From Chitinophaga pinensis (GTDB lineage: Bacteria > Bacteroidota > Bacteroidia > SXHM01), in NCBI GenBank assembly GCA_945889235.1, contig CAMDBK010000064.1, forward strand, positions 1 through 11,941: a DNA stretch of 11,941 nucleotides, in the 5' to 3' direction. Position numbers and translations under genes: made by a program. The notes beneath the pieces were generated by a model, which worked only from the letters and a program-made list of their open reading frames with translations, searched no databases and was not told the DNA's origin. Below are positions 4,543 through 11,430 of this stretch, one piece after another. Within the stretch, counting starts at the first letter, position 1; the number at the start of each line of letters is the position of its first letter.

Positions 4543-6965
4543 TGGATATTAAATATGTAGGCGAGCACCTGTGGGCTGGTAATACAGGGAATTTTTTCGT
4601 TGTTCTTTCGTTTTGCGGAGCCCTTCTCTCTTCGCTGAGTTATTTTATTTTTTCACGAAATGAAGTTCAGAATGCTTCATGGAAATCGCTGGGAAGAACA
4701 GGTTATTTCATCCACGCTTCAGGTGTTCTGGGAATTATCGGAACGTTATTTTGTATGTTACTCAACCACATGTTTGAGTTTCATTATGTGTGGCAACACT
4801 CCAACACCGAAATGCCGATGCGCTATATTCTTTCCTGTTTCTGGGAAGGACAGGAAGGCAGTTTTCTGCTCTGGACTTTCTGGCACGTTGTGCTTGGAAT
4901 AATTTTGATTTTCACTTCCAGAAAATGGGAAGGTCCGGTAATGACAATAGTTGCGCTTGTTCAGATTTTCCTTGCTTCTATGCTGTTAGGTGTTTATGTG
5001 TTCGGTTACAAAATCGGCAGCAATCCGTTTCTGCTTTTGCGTACAGTTCCTGATTTTGCAAACCTTCCGTTCATTCAAAATGCAAACTACCTTGCTAAAT
5101 TAGACGGGCGCGGTTTAAATCCTTTGTTGCAGAATTACTGGATGACTATTCATCCACCAACATTATTTTTGGGCTTTGCATCTACGCTTGTTCCTTTTGC
5201 TTATGCCATTGCAGGTCTGTGGAAAAAAGATTTCAACGGCTGGATGAAACCCGCACTGCCTTGGACTTTTTTCGGTGTTATGATTTTGGGTACAGGAATT
5301 TTGATGGGCGGTGCATGGGCTTATGAAGCATTAAGCTTTGGTGGTTTCTGGGCCTGGGATCCGGTTGAAAATGCTTCGCTTGTTCCGTGGTTAACCTTTG
5401 TGGGCTCTGCTCACGTAATGGTGATTCACAGAAATAAAGGGCAATCATTATTGGTAACTTTTGCGTTAACAATCATCACATTTATTCTTATTCTTTATTC
5501 TACTTTCCTTACCCGGAGCGGAATTCTGGGTGATACTTCTGTTCACGCATTTACCGATTTGGGCATGAGCGGTCAGTTACTGATTTACCTTTTAACGTTT
5601 CTTATTCTTGCTATTGTTTTACTTGTTATCAACTGGAAACATTTTCCAAAACCTGAAACTGAAGAAAGTGTTTGGTCGCGTGAATTCTGGATGTTTGTAG
5701 GCGCCATGGTGCTTGCTGTATCAGCGTTTCAGATTATTTTCACTACTTCCATTCCTGTCATCAATAAGATTTTCGATTCTAAAATTGCTCCGCCAACAAA
5801 TCCAATTCAACACTATAATTCTTTTCAGGTTTGGGTGGCTGTGATTGTTGCCATGCTCATTGCAGTAGGACAATATTTCAAGTTCAAAAAAACTGACATG
5901 AATGCTTTTCTGAAATCAATTTCAGTGAGCTTTATTGTTGCAATAATTCTTACCGCAACAATTGCTTTTCTGATAGATTTATTAAGCGTTCAGCAAATTC
6001 CTTATATTATTTTATTGTTTGCATCTGTATTTGCTGTCTGTGCAAATGCAGGTTATTTCATAGCTGTTTTAAAAGGTAAAGTAAAGCTTTCGGGCGCATC
6101 AGTAGCGCACGTTGGCTTTGGAATGATTTTGCTGGGGGCATTAATTTCCATGTCAAAAAGCGAAGTTATTTCACGCAACACTTCCGGTGTTGACTTGCAA
6201 AAACTTGGTGATGATTTTGAGAATGCTGAAAATATTATGCTCGTAAAAAACGATACACTTAGCATGGGCGGCTATTTTGTTACGTACAACGGCAAGAAAA
6301 AAGAAGGCGTAAATATTTTTTATGAAATAGATTATTTTAAAAAAAGTACAGATGGAAAATACGTGAAAGACTTCACGCTTTATCCGCGCGTGCAGATAAA
6401 TCCCCGCATGGGAAACGTTGCTGAGCCTGACACCAAACATTATTTAGAAAAAGATATTTACACGCACGTAACCTACGCAGAACTTGACGAAGAGAAGGAA
6501 AAGAAACCTGAAGAATATAAAAAAGCAAAGACCGTTACTCTTGCTCCTGGTGATACCATTTTCGGAAGTAACAGCATCATAATTTTTGAAGGACTTGACA
6601 AAAATGTGGATAAAGTAAAATACAATCTGCATGAGAATGATATTGCTGTTGCTGCTCGCATACGTGTTGTTGATGTAAAAAATAATTCATTTACAGCCCT
6701 TCCTGTGTACAGCATTCAAAGTGTTTATGCTGTTCCGTTTGAAGATGAAATTTCAGAACTTGGTTTGAAATTTATCATTAGCAAATTAATTCCTGAAAGC
6801 GGGAAAGTGGAACTGGAAGTTTATGAGAAGAATGCAAATTTCAGGGAATTCATAATTCTGAAAGCCATAGTATTTCCAGGCATCAACATACTCTGGACTG
6901 GTTGTTTGATTATGATTATAGGAACGGTGCTGGCTATCCGCCACAGACTAAAACAAAGCAATTAA
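4542..6965 (+). CDS. ccmF: Cytochrome c maturation heme lyase CcmF, long form
   Basis: This 807-residue integral membrane protein should attach heme from CcmE to apocytochrome c. The WWD domain is clear at 266-277 (FGGFWAWDPVEN). The expected histidines are present: H204 in TIHPPTLFLGF and H335 in SVHAF flank the WWD loop, while H291 in SAHVMVIHR and H523 in VAHVGFG match the transmembrane heme b ligands of E. coli CcmF. A large periplasmic region spans about 541-770, with the family motif YPRVQINPRMG...DIYTHVTY at 614-645, before a last membrane segment at about 771-799. E. coli CcmF is about 647 residues. The extra length lies mainly in this C-terminal soluble part, which includes a lysine/glutamate-rich stretch at 648-663. 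It starts on the last base of the ccmE stop and is followed 13 nt later by the DUF2520 gene. Confidence 0.95.
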   Translation: MDIKYVGEHLWAGNTGNFFVVLSFCGALLSSLSYFIFSRNEVQNASWKSLGRTGYFIHASGVLGIIGTLFCMLLNHMFEFHYVWQHSNTEMPMRYILSCFWEGQEGSFLLWTFWHVVLGIILIFTSRKWEGPVMTIVALVQIFLASMLLGVYVFGYKIGSNPFLLLRTVPDFANLPFIQNANYLAKLDGRGLNPLLQNYWMTIHPPTLFLGFASTLVPFAYAIAGLWKKDFNGWMKPALPWTFFGVMILGTGILMGGAWAYEALSFGGFWAWDPVENASLVPWLTFVGSAHVMVIHRNKGQSLLVTFALTIITFILILYSTFLTRSGILGDTSVHAFTDLGMSGQLLIYLLTFLILAIVLLVINWKHFPKPETEESVWSREFWMFVGAMVLAVSAFQIIFTTSIPVINKIFDSKIAPPTNPIQHYNSFQVWVAVIVAMLIAVGQYFKFKKTDMNAFLKSISVSFIVAIILTATIAFLIDLLSVQQIPYIILLFASVFAVCANAGYFIAVLKGKVKLSGASVAHVGFGMILLGALISMSKSEVISRNTSGVDLQKLGDDFENAENIMLVKNDTLSMGGYFVTYNGKKKEGVNIFYEIDYFKKSTDGKYVKDFTLYPRVQINPRMGNVAEPDTKHYLEKDIYTHVTYAELDEEKEKKPEEYKKAKTVTLAPGDTIFGSNSIIIFEGLDKNVDKVKYNLHENDIAVAARIRVVDVKNNSFTALPVYSIQSVYAVPFEDEISELGLKFIISKLIPESGKVELEVYEKNANFREFIILKAIVFPGINILWTGCLIMIIGTVLAIRHRLKQSN

Positions 6966-6978
6966 AATCAACACTGTG

Positions 6979-7752
6979 ATGGACAGAAAAAATATTGTCA
7001 TCATCGGTTCAGGAAATGTGGCAACGCATCTTGCCATTGCTTTTTTAAAAGCAGGTCATCGTATTTTGGCTATCATCAGCAGGAATGAAAACAATGCGGC
7101 AAAGATTGCAGAGAAAACCAGGAGCCACTATTCATCAGACTTTGCGGCTGTTCCTTCTGAAACTGATTTTATTATTGTTGCTGTAAAGGATGAAACCATT
7201 GCAGAGATTGCCTCAGAGCTTAATTCCGGAAATGCAATTGTAGCGCATACTTCAGGCAGCATGGAAATGAATGTGTTTCAAAATCATGCACAGAATTTTG
7301 GTGTGTTTTATCCATTGCAAACTTTTCACAAAGAGAAAGAACTGGAGATACGCGAAGTTCCTTTTTGTATTGAAGGAAACAATGAAACAACTGCAAATTC
7401 TTTATCAGAACTGGCAAAAAGTATTTCAAACAATATTCATTTTGTAAACTCTGAGAACAGAAAAGTGCTGCACGTAGCTGCTGTCTTTGCCTGCAATTTC
7501 ACCAATCATTTTTATGCAATTGCTGAGAGTATCCTGGCTGAAAAAAATCTATCACTCGATATTTTACGACCGCTGATAAAAGAAACTGCTTTGCAGGTGA
7601 TGGACAAAAATCCTTCGCAATTGCAGACAGGACCAGCCATTCGCGGTGATGAAAAAATTATGCAACAGCACTTGAATTACCTTGCTGCAAAGCCTGAACT
7701 TGCGGAACTTTATAAACTCATAAGTAAAAACATAACTAAAACGTCACCTTGA
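6979..7752 (+). CDS. Rossmann-fold DUF2520 protein, putative NAD(P)-dependent dehydrogenase
   Basis: This 257-residue protein begins with a dinucleotide-binding motif, IVIIGSGNVATHLA (G10, G12, A15), followed by a beta strand ending ISRN. The linker motif VAHTSGS (88-94) and GVFYPLQTF (108-116) mark the start of the DUF2520 region, and TGPAIRGD (217-224) with H231 in the helical C-terminal domain is the family signature. The fold resembles pyrroline-5-carboxylate reductase and 6-phosphogluconate-type dehydrogenases; no substrate is known. I chose ATG 6979 over the adjacent GTG 6976. The gene follows ccmF by 13 nt and precedes kdsC, an order I recall from other Bacteroidota. Its last codons (T-S-P) and the stop lie inside the repeat element that begins at 7742, so the C-terminus appears to be set by the insertion. 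Confidence 0.85.
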   Translation: MDRKNIVIIGSGNVATHLAIAFLKAGHRILAIISRNENNAAKIAEKTRSHYSSDFAAVPSETDFIIVAVKDETIAEIASELNSGNAIVAHTSGSMEMNVFQNHAQNFGVFYPLQTFHKEKELEIREVPFCIEGNNETTANSLSELAKSISNNIHFVNSENRKVLHVAAVFACNFTNHFYAIAESILAEKNLSLDILRPLIKETALQVMDKNPSQLQTGPAIRGDEKIMQQHLNYLAAKPELAELYKLISKNITKTSP

Positions 7753-7801
7753 ATTTATTTTAGGGTCTGATTTGAGATGCTGAAACAAGTTCAGCATGAC
7801 G
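7742..7801. repeat. Two-arm palindromic interspersed element (60 bp, GTCA type)
   Basis: The element is two 29-nt inverted arms, 7742-7770 and 7773-7801, with 2 nt between. Its ends are CGTCA and TGACG. Each arm is itself a hairpin. The left arm pairs 7746-7753 with 7759-7766, using two G-T wobbles. The right arm pairs ATGCTGAA (7777-7784) with TTCAGCAT (7790-7797) perfectly. Compared with each other, the arms differ at two stem positions where both partners changed (C-G against T-A, and C-G against G-C), so pairing is kept. It contains the stop codon of the DUF2520 gene and ends 19 nt before kdsC. Confidence 0.8.
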
Positions 7802-7820
7802 ATAAAAATTAAAAGTAAAT

Positions 7821-8345
7821 ATGTCGGCTAACTTTAAACAATTGCTAAAAAATGTAAGCACTTTCATGTTTGATGTGGATGGTGTTTTCACAGATGGTTC
7901 AGTCTTTCTTTTTGAAAACGGTCAACCCGTTAGGCGCATGAACATTAAGGATGGCTATGCAGTTCAGTTAGCTGCAAAGAAAGGTTACCGCATTGTTATT
8001 ATTTCAGGTGGCCGCTCTGAAGCAGTTAAAACGCGATTGAAAGGTTTGGGAGCAACAGATGTTTTTCTGGGTGTTGCAGACAAAGTGGAAACCTATAATG
8101 ATTTCATCACCGAAAACAATATTGACCCATCTAACATACTTTATATGGGTGATGATATTCCGGATTATTCAGTAATGAAAAAAGTAGGTGTGCCGGTTTG
8201 TCCTTCCAATGCGGCAATAGAGATAAAAGAAATTTCAGTTTATGTTTCTCCTATTGCAGGCGGTCGCGGTTGTGTGCGCGATGTTATTGAACAAACGCTT
8301 CGTGTTCAGGGAAAGTGGATGGACGGTGGTGCGCACAACTGGTGA
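7821..8345 (+). CDS. kdsC: 3-deoxy-D-manno-octulosonate 8-phosphate phosphatase KdsC
   Basis: This 174-residue HAD-superfamily phosphatase without a cap domain should convert KDO-8-phosphate to KDO for the lipopolysaccharide core in the cytoplasm. Motif I is FMFDVDGVFTDG with nucleophile D18 and D20. Motif II is IISGGRS with S62. K88 follows in VADKVETY, and motif IV is MGDDIPD with D111, D112 and D115. The tetramer-specific C-terminal tail that closes neighbouring active sites is visible as GGRGCVRDVIEQTL (147-160). Length is typical (about 170-190). It ends the plus-strand block. Its TGA is followed immediately by the stop codon of the convergent transglutaminase-like gene, with no terminator between. 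The presence of kdsC supports a Gram-negative host with KDO-containing LPS. Confidence 0.92.
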   Translation: MSANFKQLLKNVSTFMFDVDGVFTDGSVFLFENGQPVRRMNIKDGYAVQLAAKKGYRIVIISGGRSEAVKTRLKGLGATDVFLGVADKVETYNDFITENNIDPSNILYMGDDIPDYSVMKKVGVPVCPSNAAIEIKEISVYVSPIAGGRGCVRDVIEQTLRVQGKWMDGGAHNW

Positions 8346-9014
8346 TTATAATTTCCACCCCATTGCCTCATGCTCTGCATCAAGGTCTTCAAACAGGTGC
8401 GGATAATTTTCCTCGAGTGATTTTATAAAAAGTTCACGCGGCAAATCTGCGAATGAACCAAAGTCATGAACATATTCCATGAATTTGCGACCACCTTCGT
8501 ATTCATGAAAAATTGAATCGTTCACACCATCAAATTCCAAAGCTGCTACTCCGAATTTGTCGCAAAGTGTTTTGTTGAAGGCGGGCGTAGCTTTTACCCA
8601 TTTTCCATTCAGAAAAAGTTCCGTGAAACCATGAAAAACAAAAATATCGCTGCGCAATAAATCAATCAGCTTTTGAGTCGACAAATGATTCCTAACATTA
8701 GCAAAAGCTAATCGTGAAGGTATACCAACCACACGTGCAGCAGCAGCCAGCAGCGTAGCTTTTTCACCGCAATAACCTGAACCTCTTTTTAAAGTTGTGC
8801 TGGCTTTCATTGCTTCTGCACGCAAATCAACATGGTACGGATCGTAAAAAAATCCATCACGTACAGCATAATATAATTTCACTGCTTTTTCAATATCCGT
8901 TTTTGCACATTCGGTGTATTTTTTTGCAAAGGCAATAACATCGGGCGAATTGCTGTCTATAAAATAAGTTGGGCTTAAATAAATTGCTAAATCCTGTTTT
9001 TCTTTCGTTTCCAT
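8346..9014 (-). CDS. Transglutaminase-like domain protein, cytoplasmic
   Basis: This 222-residue protein has no signal peptide. The transglutaminase-like core is visible: GSGYCGEKATLLAAAARVVGIPSRLAFANVRNH carries the nucleophile C82, and VFHGFTELFLNGKWVKATPAF carries H128. At the third triad position, where most members have Asp in a WVxVDPT-like strand, this sequence has T143 (KATPAFN), a form I associate with a bacterial subgroup of COG1305. Upstream residues 36-60 form the usual helical lead-in (AVKLYYAVRDGFFYDPY). Such proteins act as cysteine proteases or amidases, but the substrate is unknown. The ATG at 9014 has a TAnnTTTG box 8 nt upstream, giving a very short leader. It converges on kdsC with touching stop codons. 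Confidence 0.8.
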   Translation of the reverse strand: METKEKQDLAIYLSPTYFIDSNSPDVIAFAKKYTECAKTDIEKAVKLYYAVRDGFFYDPYHVDLRAEAMKASTTLKRGSGYCGEKATLLAAAARVVGIPSRLAFANVRNHLSTQKLIDLLRSDIFVFHGFTELFLNGKWVKATPAFNKTLCDKFGVAALEFDGVNDSIFHEYEGGRKFMEYVHDFGSFADLPRELFIKSLEENYPHLFEDLDAEHEAMGWKL

Positions 9015-9022
9015 ATTGGAGG

Positions 9023-9030
9023 CAAAATTA
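9023..9030 (-). promoter_or_regulatory. Candidate -7 promoter element of the transglutaminase-like gene
   Basis: On the minus strand this reads TAATTTTG, matching TAnnTTTG, only 8 nt from the ATG. If real, the transcript would be nearly leaderless. I could not fix a matching -33 box, because the sequence further upstream is the AT-rich repeat 9038-9103. Confidence 0.42.
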
Positions 9031-9037
9031 GGGGAAA

Positions 9038-9103
9038 TTGCGGATTGGGGATTTTAAATTGCGAATTATAATCCGAAATTTTGACAATTCGCAATTCGCA
9101 ATT
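9038..9103. repeat. AATTGCGAATT-type repeat, copy 1 (left of the NUDIX gene)
   Basis: The stretch is built from GCGAATT/GCGGATT words. A perfect 11-bp inverted repeat AATTGCGAATT (9057-9067) and AATTCGCAATT (9086-9096, overlapping again at 9093-9103) forms a stem. Two blocks, GATTTTAAATTGCGAATTAT at 9050-9069 and TTGACAATTCGCAATT at 9081-9096, recur inverted on the other side of the NUDIX gene with one difference each. Confidence 0.75.
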
Positions 9104-9113
9104 ACTGTATTTA

Positions 9114-9121
9114 TATCTTTA
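9114..9121 (+). promoter_or_regulatory. Weak candidate -7 element of the NUDIX gene
   Basis: TATCTTTA differs from TAnnTTTG only in the last base and lies 5 nt before the ATG. This is close to where Bacteroidota -7 boxes often fall, and it sits just after the repeat copy. Support is limited to position and near-match. Confidence 0.3.
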
Positions 9122-9126
9122 GCGCA

Positions 9127-9768
9127 ATGTTTCACGACTTCATTTCGCAACTGGAAAAAAGATTGCAGCAACCCTTGCCGGGAACTGAAGCGCAATTTAA
9201 AATGGCTTCGCAATTCAGGCTGCCGATTGACATGGAACGATATGATTTGAGCAACGCAAGAAAAGGAGCTGTTCTTATTTTGCTTTATCCTTACGAAGAT
9301 AGAATCAACACCGTACTTACGCTGCGTCCGTCTTATGAAGGTGTGCACAGCGGACAGGTGAGTTTTCCGGGAGGAAAGTTAGATCCTGCTGATGAAAGCC
9401 TTGCCGCTGCTGCATTGCGTGAGGCAGAAGAAGAAGTGGGTTTGAACAAAAACGAAATTTCATTGATTGGAAATCTGAGTAATCTTTACATTCCGCCAAG
9501 CAATTTTTTGGTTTCCCCTTTTGTAGGAACTATGAATAATAAACCATTGCTGACAAAGAATGAGCGCGAAGTGGAAAAAATAATTGAAGTGCCCATCACC
9601 TACTTTTTAGACGAAAAAATTAAAGGCAGGAAAATAATTACCCCTCGTGAGAACCTGAGTTTTGAGACACCTTATTACAATGTGGAAGGACATACCGTTT
9701 GGGGGGCAACCGCAATGATGCTAAGCGAAATGATGGAACTAATAAAACAAATGCGAATTTCGCATTGA
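9127..9768 (+). CDS. NUDIX hydrolase, CoA pyrophosphatase-like
   Basis: This 213-residue NUDIX hydrolase has the extended signature of the CoA pyrophosphatase group: VLTLRPSYEGVHSGQVSFPGGKLDPAD (63-89) runs straight into the NUDIX helix ALREAEEEVGL (96-106), with metal ligands expected at E99, E102 and E103. The LRxxxxxxHxGQVxFPGG lead-in separates this group from ADP-ribose and MutT-type NUDIX enzymes. The likely reaction is cleavage of CoA or its derivatives to phosphopantetheine and 3',5'-ADP in the cytoplasm. Length is typical. The last five codons and the stop lie in a palindrome (AATGCGAA-T-TTCGCATT, 9750-9766), so the MRISH tail may come from repeat sequence. Inverted copies of one repeat flank the gene on both sides. 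Confidence 0.88.
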   Translation: MFHDFISQLEKRLQQPLPGTEAQFKMASQFRLPIDMERYDLSNARKGAVLILLYPYEDRINTVLTLRPSYEGVHSGQVSFPGGKLDPADESLAAAALREAEEEVGLNKNEISLIGNLSNLYIPPSNFLVSPFVGTMNNKPLLTKNEREVEKIIEVPITYFLDEKIKGRKIITPRENLSFETPYYNVEGHTVWGATAMMLSEMMELIKQMRISH

Positions 9769-9820
9769 ACAAAATTGCGAATTGACAAACAAATAATCCG
9801 CAATTTAAAATCCGCAATTC
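9750..9820. repeat. AATTGCGAATT-type repeat, copy 2 (right of the NUDIX gene, inverted)
   Basis: The reverse complement holds the same two blocks as copy 1 in the same order. 9793-9812 matches 9050-9069 at 19 of 20 bases, and 9773-9788 matches 9081-9096 at 15 of 16. The spacer is 4 nt here against 11 nt in copy 1. An additional 17-bp palindrome at 9750-9766 overlaps the end of the NUDIX gene. The stretch reaches to 13 nt before the DUF2779 start. Confidence 0.72.
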
Positions 9821-9832
9821 GAAATAAAAAAC

Positions 9833-11305
9833 ATGGCTCACGTTCTCTCCAAATCTTCTTTTATACGCGGAGTTCAGTGCACAAAATCACTTTACTTATA
9901 CAAGCATAATTATAGGTTGCGCGATGCAGCCAGTGCTTCGTTGCAGGCGATTTTTTCAAGAGGAATTAATGTCGGGAAAATTGCACAGGATATTTTTCCG
10001 GGAGGTGTGGATGTTACACCTGAAAGCGTTTTCAAGTATTCTGAATCAGTTGAGAAAACACGTAAACTGATTGAAAGCGGAACAGAGGTTATTTACGAAG
10101 CAGCATTCGTTTTCAACGATGTACTGGCTGCAGTTGATATACTTGTAAAGCGCGCTGGGCAATGGTTTGCGTATGAAGTAAAAAGCTCTACTAAGGTCAG
10201 TGATGGTTACCGGTTAGATGCTTCATTACAATATTATGTAATTAAAAATGCAGGAATTGAACTTGCAGATTTTTCTATTCTGCACCTCAACAATCAATAT
10301 GTAAAACAGGGAAAAATAGAACCGGAAAAACTTTTTAATGCTGTTTCGCTCTTAAGTGAATGTGAGCGCAATCAATCAATGATTGCTGAAAAAGTGAGGG
10401 AAATGAAAGAGGTTTCCTTTCTTTCTTTTGTTCCCGATATAAAAATTGGAAAGCATTGCTTTGAGCCCTACACCTGTGATTTTATGGGACAATGCTGGAA
10501 AAACGTTCCACAAAATTCAGTGTTTGAATTGGCGGGAATGAGCAAGGAAAAACAATTTGAACTCTATAACAACGGCATTGTAAAAATCATTGAGGTGCCT
10601 GCCGATTATTCGTTGGAGAAAAATCAGCGGATACAGGTTGATGCCACCAATTCAGGGAAAGAACTGATTAACAAAACCGAGATAGCAAAGTTTATTTTAA
10701 GGGTAAATTACCCGCTTTACTTTTTCGATATTGAAACATTTATGCCAGCAGTTCCAATGTTTGACGGCACAAACCCGTTTCAGCATATTCCTTTTCAGTA
10801 TTCTTTGCATTATAAAAAAACTAAAGATTCTCCTTTAGAACATATTGAATTTTTAGCTGAAGCAGGATTTGACCCGCGCAAGGATTTTATCACACACTTT
10901 CTCGAAAACACAAAAGACGCTGCCTGTATTTTGGTTTACAATCGGGCTTTTGAAAGTTCTGTTATTGCAAAACTTGGAAATGATTTCCCGGAGCTAAAAC
11001 CTGAAGTAGAAAAGCGTTTGTCTGTTATGATAGACCTGATGGAGCCTTTTCAAAAGCGGTATTATTATCATCCTGAAATGAAAGGTTCGCACTCCATAAA
11101 AAATGTGTTGCCTGCGCTGTTTCCTGATTTTAATCACAAGAATTTAGCAATCAGTGATGGCACTATGGCCATGAGTGCCTTCGAGCAATTGCAAACCGAA
11201 ACCGACATTTTTAAAATTGCCGAACTACGCGATAATCTGTTGGAATATTGCAAACTGGATACACTTGCAATGGTGAAAATTTTTGAGTTTTTAGAGAACC
11301 TGTAA
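9833..11305 (+). CDS. DUF2779 protein: Cas4/RecB-like nuclease domain fused to a DEDD-type exonuclease-like domain
   Basis: This 490-residue protein shows two nuclease-like parts. The N-terminal half looks like a Cas4/RecB PD-(D/E)XK domain: SKSSFIRGVQCTKSLYLYKH with C16, then E89, AAVDILVK with D102, YEVKSS with E115 and K117, and a QYY motif at 133-135. Three cysteines, C209, C215 and C221, with C16 make a 1+3 pattern that could hold an Fe-S cluster as in Cas4 and AddB. The C-terminal half (DUF2779) has YFFDIETF with D299 and E301, VYNRAFES with N370 and E374, and EYCKLDTLAM with Y472 and D476. This fits an RNase H-like DEDDy 3'-5' exonuclease, with Glu at the motif II acid. No helicase domain or cas gene is attached. 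Substrate and role are unknown; DNA repair or defence is inference. Confidence 0.82.
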   Translation: MAHVLSKSSFIRGVQCTKSLYLYKHNYRLRDAASASLQAIFSRGINVGKIAQDIFPGGVDVTPESVFKYSESVEKTRKLIESGTEVIYEAAFVFNDVLAAVDILVKRAGQWFAYEVKSSTKVSDGYRLDASLQYYVIKNAGIELADFSILHLNNQYVKQGKIEPEKLFNAVSLLSECERNQSMIAEKVREMKEVSFLSFVPDIKIGKHCFEPYTCDFMGQCWKNVPQNSVFELAGMSKEKQFELYNNGIVKIIEVPADYSLEKNQRIQVDATNSGKELINKTEIAKFILRVNYPLYFFDIETFMPAVPMFDGTNPFQHIPFQYSLHYKKTKDSPLEHIEFLAEAGFDPRKDFITHFLENTKDAACILVYNRAFESSVIAKLGNDFPELKPEVEKRLSVMIDLMEPFQKRYYYHPEMKGSHSIKNVLPALFPDFNHKNLAISDGTMAMSAFEQLQTETDIFKIAELRDNLLEYCKLDTLAMVKIFEFLENL

Positions 11306-11323
11306 TACAATTCAACCAAAGTC

Positions 11324-11384
11324 TGTCACCCCGAGCGTAGTCGAGGGGCTATTATTATGCTTCTCGACTACGCTCGAAGTGACA
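11324..11384. repeat. Two-arm palindromic interspersed element (61 bp, GTCA type)
   Basis: Two 25-nt inverted arms (11324-11348 and 11360-11384) begin and end with TGTCAC/GTGACA and are separated by 11 AT-rich nt. They match at 21 of 25 positions. The four differences form two pairs within each arm's own hairpin: CC with GG in the left arm, TT with AA in the right arm. Both arms keep a CYYC/GRRG stem closed over GCGTAG. The element lies in the convergent gap between the DUF2779 gene and the partial membrane protein gene, and shares its GTCACC...GA...AGGG...CT frame with the element at 7742-7801. Confidence 0.8.
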
Positions 11385-11430
11385 TACTAGCTGTACAGAG
11401 AAATGTAAAAACAGATTATGCAACGGGTAC

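Noticed and set aside
6976..6978. GTG start of the DUF2520 gene
   Set aside because: An ATG follows immediately at 6979, and the Rossmann motif is at the normal distance from it.
9050..9812. Composite transposon carrying the NUDIX gene
   Set aside because: The flanking inverted copies are short, contain no transposase, and no target duplication is visible. Independent repeat insertions explain them as well.
9833..11305. CRISPR-associated cas4 locus
   Set aside because: The N-terminal domain is Cas4-like, but there is no repeat-spacer array or other cas gene in the window, and the C-terminal DUF2779 region is not part of Cas4.
11324..11384. Bidirectional terminator between the convergent genes
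   Set aside because: No T-tract follows on either strand. The covariation and GTCA frame shared with 7742-7801 point to an interspersed element, although it could still affect transcript ends.
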